Origin: Arenicellales bacterium
GTDB taxonomy: Bacteria; Pseudomonadota; Gammaproteobacteria; Arenicellales; UBA868
DNA: 6,640 bases
NCBI GenBank assembly: GCA_028825345.1
Contig: JAPKAJ010000123.1
Location: 1-6,640 of the forward strand
Reading direction: 5' to 3'
The notes beneath the pieces were generated by a model that did no database searches, was not told the origin of the DNA, and saw only the letters and a list, made by a program, of their open reading frames with translations. Shown in pieces: positions 1-5,047 of the stretch; position 1 is the first letter of the stretch, and each line of letters begins with the position of its first letter. The translations under genes and the position numbers were made by a program.

Positions 1-696
1 AACGAGATTAATCTGGAAAGAATCGACATCATAACCTGGTCTGAAAATCCTGCTGAGTTTGTGATTAAAGCGCTACAACCGGCTGATGTGGACTCGATTC
101 TGGTTGATGAGGAATCTAAGGCAATGGATGTTGTCGTCGAAGAAGCGCAACTGTCGCTTGCGATAGGGCGTGGCGGGCAAAACGTTCGTTTGGCATCAGA
201 TCTGACGGGTTGGGAACTCAACATCATGACTGATGAAGCTGCCGCTGAGAAGGCCGAGCAGGAGGCTCAGCAATCATGCGAGCGTTTGATGACCCAACTG
301 AATATAGATGCCGAAGTGGCCGGAGTCCTGGTTGAAGAAGGATTCGTGACCCCTGAGGAGGTTGCTTATGTGCCAGTACAGGAATTGCTGGACGTTGAAG
401 GATTCGATGAAGAACTCGTCGAGCAATTGCGCGAACGTGCCCGGGATTTTCTGGATATCCGGGAGATCGCGGAGTTAGAACGCACTCGGCCGGAGCCGGA
501 CCTGCAGAACATGGAAGGTATGGACGAGGAGACTGCAGTACTGTTTGCCTCGAATGGAGTCCGATCCATGGAAGAACTTGCGGAGTGCGCCACCGATGAA
601 TTGGTCGAACTGACCGGAATCGACGAAGTCCGAGCCGGTGAATTAATCATGACTGCGCGAGCCCCGTGGTTTGTCGAAGCGCAGGACGCACCGTAA
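1..696 (+). CDS. nusA: Transcription factor NusA, C-terminal part (5' end outside window)
   Basis: This is the 3' part of nusA, 231 residues, open from the first base in frame 1 to TAA. NusA binds RNA polymerase and nascent RNA and modulates pausing, intrinsic termination and antitermination. The visible part starts near the end of the KH1 domain (ERIDIITWSENP). It continues through KH2, whose GxxG loop is GRGG at partial residues 56-59 inside a typical IGRGGQNVRLAS stretch. Two acidic helix-hairpin-helix repeats follow: AR1 at about 88-152 (VLVEEGFVTPEEVAYVP, LLDVEGFDEE) and AR2 at about 165-222 (NMEGMDEETAVLF, LTGIDEVRAGELI). The protein ends in PWFVEAQDAP, like the WF-containing tail of E. 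coli NusA. In E. coli, AR2 contacts the RNA polymerase alpha C-terminal domain and masks the RNA-binding region, so that control is plausibly kept here. The S1 and N-terminal domains lie upstream of the window. A GTG at 61 is an internal Val codon, not the start. infB follows after 23 bases. Confidence 0.97.
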   Translation, partial: NEINLERIDIITWSENPAEFVIKALQPADVDSILVDEESKAMDVVVEEAQLSLAIGRGGQNVRLASDLTGWELNIMTDEAAAEKAEQEAQQSCERLMTQLNIDAEVAGVLVEEGFVTPEEVAYVPVQELLDVEGFDEELVEQLRERARDFLDIREIAELERTRPEPDLQNMEGMDEETAVLFASNGVRSMEELAECATDELVELTGIDEVRAGELIMTARAPWFVEAQDAP

Positions 697-719
697 AAGA
701 ACCGGAGCTGGATAACTTT

Positions 720-3203
720 ATGCCTTCCGTAGCCATCAAGAAACTTGCTGAACAAATTGGGATCAGCGGCGACAAACTGCTTCAGCAGCTCGACAACGCA
801 GGCATCCAGGGAAAGGGTGCAGACGGTACCCTCGATGATACTGAGCGCGATACCCTCTTGGGCTATCTTCGGGGGGGGAAAGCCCGACCGTCAGCCGAAG
901 GTGTGCAACAAAAAGTAACGCTCAGTCGCCGAACAACAAGCGCGGTCAAGCAGAATTCTCGCACTGGACCGTCGCGAACCGTCCACGTTGAGGTCAAAAA
1001 GAGACGGACCTACATTCGACGCGGAGAATTGCAGCGCCAGCAAGAAGAGGTGCAGCAGGCAGCCCGTGAAGAAGAAGAGGCTCGCCAGCGCGAGCAGGCG
1101 CAGGCCGAAGCGGAAGCGCAGGCTCGAATCGTTGCCGCCGAGGAGGAGAAGAAAAAAGCCGAGGATGCGGCGAAGAACGCGGCAGCCGAGGCGGTTGCGC
1201 AAGAATCTGGAGTAGTGTCCCAAGATCCTGGTGCAGCCCCGGTGGCGCCAGGAGAGGACAAGCCTACAGGACGACGCGAGGAAAAACCCAAGAAACGCAA
1301 AGGTAAGGGCAAACCTGCGGTAGGCGGCGAGTTACATATGGCTTTGGGGAAACGAGGGCGACGAAAACCCCGTCAGACGATCAAGCCGAGAAAATTGACC
1401 TCAGCCACAGCGGGGCAGCACGCTTTCGAGAAGCCGGTAGAGCCCGTCAGCCGCGAGATAGCGATCCCGGAGACCATCTCAGTTGCCGATCTGGCCCAGA
1501 CCATGTCGGTAAAGGCCGCTGAGGTTATCCGAGTCCTTATGGAAATGGGCAGTATGGTGACGATCAACCAAGTGCTAGATCAAGATACTGCGATGCTGGT
1601 GGTTGAGGAAATGGGTCACAAAGCCAGCACGGCCGAGCGCGACGATCCCGAGGCGATGTTGGTCATTGATGAGAGTGCCAGTGATTTGCCTACTGTTCCC
1701 AGGGCGCCGGTGGTTACGGTGATGGGGCATGTCGATCATGGCAAGACGTCTTTGTTGGATTATCTTCGCAAAACCAAAGTTACCGCAGGGGAGGCCGGGG
1801 GCATCACACAGCATATTGGTGCTTATCGTGTGGCTACTCCTAGAGGAACGATTACTTTCCTGGATACGCCTGGTCACGAGGCATTCAGCGCGATGCGATC
1901 CCGAGGCGCAAAGGTAACTGACTTGGTAATTCTGGTGGTTGCCGCGGACGATGGTGTCAAGCCTCAGACTATCGAAGCGATCAATCACGCCCGCAACGCC
2001 AAGGTTCCGTTGATTGTAGCGATCAATAAAATGGACAAGGAAGACGCTGATCCCGATCGGGTAAAACAGGAGCTTTCAACGCATGATGTAATTTCCGAGG
2101 CATGGGGTGGCGATACTCTGGTCAATGAGGTTTCAGCGTTGACCGGCGACGGGGTTGATACCTTGCTTGAATCGGTATTGCTTCAGTCCGAGCTTTTGGA
2201 CCTCCGCGCTCCGGATCAAGGTCCTGCGGTAGGCGCTGTGATCGAAGCCCGGCTCGATCGAGGCAAGGGGGTTGTAGCGACTATCCTGGTCCAACGTGGA
2301 ATGTTGGTGAAAGGAGACATAATCCTTGCTGGGCGAGAGTTTGGGCGCGTGCGCGCGATGACTAGCGATTCCGGACAGACGATTAAGGCTGCCGGACCAT
2401 CAATACCGGTAGAAATTCAAGGCCTTGGTGGTGTACCCGACTCCGGAGACGGATTCGCAGTTGTCACGGATGAGCGAAAGGCGCGTGAGATCAGCAGTTA
2501 CCGCCAAGGCAAGTTCAAGGAAGTGAAGTTAGCGAAACAGCAAAAAGCCAAACTCGAGAGCGTCTTCAATCAGATGGGCGACGGTCAAGTCAAACCTTTG
2601 AACTTAATTATCAAGGCAGATGTGCATGGTTCAGTCGAAGCATTGACAGATTCGTTGGAGAAACTTAGTAACGACGAAGTGAAAGTCGTGGTCGTGCACG
2701 GCATGGTCGGCGGTATTAACGAATCCGACGTTAACCTTGCCTCGGCCTCTGATGCGATTATTTTTGCTTTTAATGTTCGCGCAGATGCGACCGCCAGAAA
2801 ACTGATCGAATCCGAAGAGATCGACGTGCACTACCATAACATCATCTACGACGTTATAGATGAGGTGAGAACTGCGTTGACAGGACTGCTTTCCCCGATT
2901 ATCCGAGAACAGGCGGTTGGACTTGCCGAGGTGCGTGATGTATTCCGGGTGGCCAAGCTTGGAGCAGTTGCGGGCTGTCGGGTGATTGATGGAGAGGTTC
3001 GTCGTAATCTTCCAGTCAGGGTTTTGCGCGACAACGTGGTAATATTTGACGGAGCAATTGATTCGCTAAAACGTTTTAAGGACGATGTCAGCGAAGTCAA
3101 ATCTGGGTTTGAATGTGGCATTGGGGTGAAAAACTACAACGACATCAAACCAGGTGACCAGATCGAGATTTACGAGACGATCGAACAGGCGCCAACCCTC
3201 TAA
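720..3203 (+). CDS. infB: Translation initiation factor IF-2
   Basis: IF2 is the GTPase that places fMet-tRNA on the 30S subunit and promotes 50S joining. The product has 827 residues; E. coli IF2 has 890. Domains in order: a small helical N-terminal domain (1-53); a basic linker; an Ala/Glu/Gln/Arg-rich, probably helical segment (about 103-162); a Lys/Arg-rich stretch (about 183-225); the second IF2_N domain (about 243-302); the G domain; the beta-barrel domains; and the C-terminal fMet-tRNA-binding domain. GTPase motifs are intact: G1 GHVDHGKT 336-343, G2 GGITQHIGAY 360-369, G3 DTPGHEAF 382-389, G4 NKMD 436-439 and G5 SAL 472-474. The fMet-binding motif GFECGIG is at 796-802, with Cys at 799. 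I chose ATG 720 because MPSVAIKKLAEQIG matches the usual IF2 N terminus. The frame stays open upstream to a GTG at 666, but that start would overlap nusA and add 18 unrelated residues. The Shine-Dalgarno GGAG (704-707) is rather far, 12 bases from the ATG. Confidence 0.98.
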   Translation: MPSVAIKKLAEQIGISGDKLLQQLDNAGIQGKGADGTLDDTERDTLLGYLRGGKARPSAEGVQQKVTLSRRTTSAVKQNSRTGPSRTVHVEVKKRRTYIRRGELQRQQEEVQQAAREEEEARQREQAQAEAEAQARIVAAEEEKKKAEDAAKNAAAEAVAQESGVVSQDPGAAPVAPGEDKPTGRREEKPKKRKGKGKPAVGGELHMALGKRGRRKPRQTIKPRKLTSATAGQHAFEKPVEPVSREIAIPETISVADLAQTMSVKAAEVIRVLMEMGSMVTINQVLDQDTAMLVVEEMGHKASTAERDDPEAMLVIDESASDLPTVPRAPVVTVMGHVDHGKTSLLDYLRKTKVTAGEAGGITQHIGAYRVATPRGTITFLDTPGHEAFSAMRSRGAKVTDLVILVVAADDGVKPQTIEAINHARNAKVPLIVAINKMDKEDADPDRVKQELSTHDVISEAWGGDTLVNEVSALTGDGVDTLLESVLLQSELLDLRAPDQGPAVGAVIEARLDRGKGVVATILVQRGMLVKGDIILAGREFGRVRAMTSDSGQTIKAAGPSIPVEIQGLGGVPDSGDGFAVVTDERKAREISSYRQGKFKEVKLAKQQKAKLESVFNQMGDGQVKPLNLIIKADVHGSVEALTDSLEKLSNDEVKVVVVHGMVGGINESDVNLASASDAIIFAFNVRADATARKLIESEEIDVHYHNIIYDVIDEVRTALTGLLSPIIREQAVGLAEVRDVFRVAKLGAVAGCRVIDGEVRRNLPVRVLRDNVVIFDGAIDSLKRFKDDVSEVKSGFECGIGVKNYNDIKPGDQIEIYETIEQAPTL
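871..878 (+). repeat. Run of eight G inside infB
   Basis: Eight consecutive G residues lie in the codons for Leu-Arg-Gly-Gly-Lys, just after the N-terminal IF2 domain. The reading frame is intact across the run. It is simply a homopolymer in the linker region, but a length change of one base would frameshift infB. Confidence 0.9.
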
Positions 3204-3213
3204 CCGGTCGCGT

Positions 3214-3218
3214 AGGAG
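3214..3218 (+). promoter_or_regulatory. Ribosome binding site of rbfA
   Basis: AGGAG ends 6 bases before ATG 3225 and only 3 bases before the in-frame TTG at 3222. This spacing decides the start in favour of the ATG. Confidence 0.75.
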
Positions 3219-3224
3219 CAATTG

Positions 3225-3593
3225 ATGCAGGGCGTAGACCGGACACGCCGCGTCGGCCAATTAATCCGTCGGGAACTCGCCTCAATTATTGCGCGTGAGC
3301 TGCCGGGTTCGGCGCTTGGAATTCTTTCACTTACTGCGGTGTCAGTCAGCAAAGACCTGCGCGTTGCCCGTGTGTTTGTCACTGCACTTTCCCCAAAAGT
3401 TACAGAAGCCGGGGTTGCGCCATATTTGAATGAACACGCGCCGGCGTTGCGATGGCAACTTGGCCAGCGGGTTAAGTTGCGCCGTGTACCGGAAATTGTT
3501 TTCGAATATGATGGCAGTATTGAACGCGGAGCACGACTCTCCCGGTTGATAGATGGCTTAGAGAGCCCCGATGGAGAGAACGATGGGCCGTAG
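3225..3593 (+). CDS. rbfA: 30S ribosome-binding factor A
   Basis: RbfA is a small KH-fold protein that binds immature 30S subunits and helps late 16S rRNA maturation. It is important for growth in the cold in E. coli. The product has 122 residues; E. coli RbfA has 133, mostly because its tail is longer. Family features seen: the N-terminal helix RVGQLIRRELASIIARE (9-25), the strand VSVSKDLRVARVFVTAL (39-55), and the C-terminal part RVPEIVFEYDGSIERGAR (87-104) followed by LSRLID. At the helix-kink position, where E. coli has Ala-Ser-Gly, this protein appears to have His-Ala-Pro (71-73). ATG 3225 is preferred over TTG 3222 because of Shine-Dalgarno spacing. infB ends 21 bases upstream, and truB begins inside the last codons of rbfA, so the two are probably translationally coupled. 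Confidence 0.96.
   Translation: MQGVDRTRRVGQLIRRELASIIARELPGSALGILSLTAVSVSKDLRVARVFVTALSPKVTEAGVAPYLNEHAPALRWQLGQRVKLRRVPEIVFEYDGSIERGARLSRLIDGLESPDGENDGP
3573..3576 (+). promoter_or_regulatory. Ribosome binding site of truB inside the rbfA 3' end
   Basis: GGAG lies 6 bases before ATG 3583, within the rbfA coding sequence. The alternative ATG at 3571 has no comparable site upstream (only AGAG farther away), so this site decides the truB start. Confidence 0.65.
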
Positions 3594-4509
3594 ACGCCGA
3601 GAAATACGAGGTGAAGCGGTTGATGGAATATTGCTGTTAGATAAACCTGCAGGCATTACCTCTAATGGGGCTTTGCAGGATGCCCGTAAACTCTTGCACG
3701 CGCGCAAAGCTGGGCACACCGGCAGCCTTGATCCCATTGCCACGGGATTGCTTCCCTTATGTTTCGGCAAGACCACGCGCTGGTCAGGCTATTTTCTGGG
3801 ATCCGACAAACACTATAAAACGCGGATCCGTTTAGGCGAATCAACCGATACCGGCGATTGCGAGGGAAAAATTGTCTCGCAGACCAAAGTCACCGTAACC
3901 AAGCAACAACTCTTAAGCGCGCTGGATTCTTTCCGCGGTTGCTATACGCAGATCCCGCCTATGTATTCTGCCATTAAGGTCAATGGTCAGCCGTTGTATA
4001 AGCTCGCGCGCCAAGGCAAAGAGATCGAGCGCGAGGGCCGTGAAGTTATTGTTAAATCCCTTAAGGTGCTCAGTTTCGATGGGCAGGATGTAGAGTTGGA
4101 ACTGGTTTCTACCTCTGGGTTCTATGTACGCTCATTGGCGCATGATTTAGGCCAGGCGCTCAGTGTCGGTGGGCATGTGGTGGCTTTAAGGCGATTAGGG
4201 GTTGCAGGCCTTCTCGTGGAAAACGCAGTTACCTTAGAAGAGCTTGGTGCCCTTGCCGACCCGGCGGCCCGTCGACGCAAGTTATGCGCGGTAGATCAGA
4301 GCCTTATCCATCTTCCTGCCGTGGAATTATCCGTCGATGCGGCGTTTTACCTATGTCGTGGGCAGGCGGTTCGTGCTCCAAATCTTCCCCCAAAGGGAAG
4401 TGTGCGCCTTTATTCGAGTGGCGCGGGGTTTCTGGGAATCGGCAGTGTTTCAGGCCAGGATACTGTGACGCCAGAGAGATTATCTGGGGGTGAGGTTAAA
4501 ACTGGCTGA
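3583..4509 (+). CDS. truB: tRNA pseudouridine(55) synthase TruB
   Basis: TruB isomerises U55 to pseudouridine in the T-loop of tRNAs and also acts as a tRNA folding chaperone. The product has 308 residues; E. coli TruB has 314. Motifs seen: DKPAGITSN (20-28); the catalytic motif GHTGSLDP (44-51) with the nucleophile Asp50; Tyr78 in DKHYKTRIRLG, equivalent to the Tyr that stacks on the target base; STDTGD (87-92); PPMYSAIKVNG (125-135); and SGFYVRSLAHDLG (178-190) with the conserved Arg183, then ALRRLG. The C-terminal third resembles the PUA-like domain (VRLYSSGAGFLGIG). All catalytic residues are present. ATG 3583 is chosen because GGAG sits 6 bases upstream and MGRRRREIRGEAVDGILLLDKP matches the family N terminus. 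ATG 3571 would add only four residues. The gene overlaps rbfA by 11 bases. A promoter for rpsO begins just after its stop. Confidence 0.97.
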   Translation: MGRRRREIRGEAVDGILLLDKPAGITSNGALQDARKLLHARKAGHTGSLDPIATGLLPLCFGKTTRWSGYFLGSDKHYKTRIRLGESTDTGDCEGKIVSQTKVTVTKQQLLSALDSFRGCYTQIPPMYSAIKVNGQPLYKLARQGKEIEREGREVIVKSLKVLSFDGQDVELELVSTSGFYVRSLAHDLGQALSVGGHVVALRRLGVAGLLVENAVTLEELGALADPAARRRKLCAVDQSLIHLPAVELSVDAAFYLCRGQAVRAPNLPPKGSVRLYSSGAGFLGIGSVSGQDTVTPERLSGGEVKTG

Positions 4510-4514
4510 ATTTG

Positions 4515-4543
4515 TTGAGGAAATAGCACCTTGAAGGTAGAAT
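4515..4543 (+). promoter_or_regulatory. Predicted sigma70-type promoter for rpsO (and pnp)
   Basis: TTGAGG (4515-4520) and TAGAAT (4538-4543) are separated by exactly 17 bases. They match the sigma70 consensus at 4 of 6 and 5 of 6 positions. The expected transcript start is about G4550. The six bases between the -10 element and that start (ACGGCC) are GC-rich, a discriminator type common at stringently controlled ribosomal promoters. The promoter starts 5 bases after the truB stop, where E. coli also has an rpsO promoter. No transcript data are available here. Confidence 0.6.
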
Positions 4544-4549
4544 ACGGCC

Positions 4550-4739
4550 GCTTGCCAGCCTGCCGGGAGGTACAGATTACTCTCGGGCGCACCCAATTGC
4601 CACTTTGGCGTGCAGTCGCACGACGTTGGTTAAGAAGTAGCGACCTAACGGGCGCCTTCTCGGCGGAGGCGAGATCGAAGACATCCGCCGCATTCAGTTA
4701 AAACTAAACCAGGATCTTCAGTATGCAAGAGGTTTCACT
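4550..4739 (+). promoter_or_regulatory. Structured rpsO mRNA leader, candidate S15 autoregulatory region
   Basis: This non-coding stretch (truB-rpsO gap 4510-4739) has no credible protein gene and no tRNA. It contains consecutive inverted repeats: CCGGGAG 4563-4569 with CTCTCGG 4580-4586 (one G-U pair); GCACCCAA 4589-4596 with TTGG-C-GTGC 4605-4613 (one bulge), competing with CGTGC 4609-4613 and GCACG 4618-4622; CGTTGGT 4624-4630 with ACC-T-AACG 4643-4650; CGCCT 4653-4657 with AGGCG 4667-4671, competing with CGGCGGA 4661-4667 and TCCGCCG 4684-4690; and GAAGA-CA-TCC 4677-4686 with GGATCTTC 4712-4719. The last ~50 bases before rpsO are AU-rich. In E. coli, S15 represses its own mRNA through alternative leader structures, so a similar role is inferred. 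The E. coli fold itself was not recognised. No hairpin is followed by a U run, so no Rho-independent terminator is called here. Confidence 0.5.
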
Positions 4740-4750
4740 ATGTCATTAGC
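4724..4750 (+). other. Possible 8-codon upstream ORF overlapping the rpsO start
   Basis: ATG 4724 opens a frame encoding MQEVSLCH and ending at TAG 4748-4750, out of frame with rpsO and crossing its ATG. AGGA (4711-4714) lies 9 bases upstream. The frame includes the rpsO Shine-Dalgarno, so ribosomes using it would compete with rpsO initiation. It may be chance; nothing beyond start, spacing and stop supports it. Confidence 0.15.
4727..4732 (+). promoter_or_regulatory. Ribosome binding site of rpsO
   Basis: AAGAGG lies 7 bases before ATG 4740, at good spacing. It sits just downstream of the leader hairpins, so leader folding could affect access to it. Confidence 0.65.
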
Positions 4751-5009
4751 CGCGCAGACCAAGGCGCAGGTTGTGAACGACTTCGCCATGACCCCGGAGG
4801 ACACAGGTTCCCCGGAAGTCCAGGTGGCGCTGCTCACCGCCCGGATCGTTGATCTCACCGATCATTTCAAAACGCATGTTCACGATCATCATTCACGCCA
4901 GGGACTTCTGCGCATGGTGAATCGGAGACGCAAATTGCTTGATTACCTCAAGGGGCGTGACGTTGAACGCTATCGCTCCCTGATCGGCAGGCTTGGGCTG
5001 CGACGCTAA
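4740..5009 (+). CDS. rpsO: 30S ribosomal protein S15
   Basis: S15 is a primary 16S rRNA-binding protein that binds the junction of helices 20, 21 and 22, starts assembly of the 30S platform, and contributes a bridge to the 50S subunit. The product has 89 residues, the same length as E. coli S15, and aligns to it without gaps. Signatures: DTGSPEVQVALLTARI (21-36), HDHHSRQGLLRMVNRRRKLLDYLK (48-71) and the C-terminal RLGLRR. The rRNA-contacting residues known from the family are kept: Gly23, Gln28, His42, Asp49 and Ser52 (counting Met as 1). The start is fixed by AAGAGG 7 bases upstream and by the family N terminus MSLA. The gene has its own predicted promoter and a structured leader, and it is followed by pnp after only 38 bases without a recognisable terminator. 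Confidence 0.98.
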   Translation: MSLAAQTKAQVVNDFAMTPEDTGSPEVQVALLTARIVDLTDHFKTHVHDHHSRQGLLRMVNRRRKLLDYLKGRDVERYRSLIGRLGLRR

Positions 5010-5019
5010 GGCGATGCAG
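4998..5019 (+). other. Weak imperfect hairpin at the rpsO stop
   Basis: CTGC 4998-5001 can pair with GCAG 5016-5019, and CGC 5004-5006 with GCG 5011-5013, with a two-by-two internal loop and a 4-base loop around the stop codon. It is short and has no U run, so it is not an intrinsic terminator. It could be a minor processing or stability element, or chance. Confidence 0.2.
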
Positions 5020-5033
5020 TTGGATATCTTATG

Positions 5034-5039
5034 AAGGAG
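5034..5039 (+). promoter_or_regulatory. Strong ribosome binding site deciding the TTG start of pnp
   Basis: AAGGAG is a full match to the Shine-Dalgarno core and lies 8 bases before TTG 5048. It supports the unusual start codon. An in-frame TAA at 5045-5047 directly precedes the TTG, so no earlier start is possible. Confidence 0.85.
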
Positions 5040-5047
5040 TATTTTAA

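Noticed and set aside
666..719. An upstream GTG start for infB at 666.
   Set aside because: It overlaps the nusA end, adds residues unlike any IF2 N terminus, and lacks a ribosome binding site; ATG 720 gives the expected N terminus.
366..755. A 129-codon open frame on the minus strand across nusA.
   Set aside because: Ser/Arg/Thr-rich shadow of the acidic nusA coding strand, with no family resemblance.
891..1312. Several overlapping open frames on both strands across the infB linker, including a very basic 75-codon + strand frame.
   Set aside because: These are frame shadows of the repetitive Glu/Ala/Arg codons of the IF2 linker; the low-complexity composition explains them.
1575..1988. A 137-codon open frame on the minus strand opposite the IF2 G domain.
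   Set aside because: The + strand here encodes the highly conserved GTPase motifs; the antisense frame shows no recognisable domain or ribosome binding site.
4551..4650. A tRNA or tRNA-like gene in the truB-rpsO gap.
   Set aside because: No T-loop consensus, no anticodon arm of correct geometry and no acceptor stem pairing could be found.
4620..4700. An intrinsic terminator between truB and rpsO.
   Set aside because: The hairpins here are GC-containing but none is followed by a run of T, so they are better read as leader structure.
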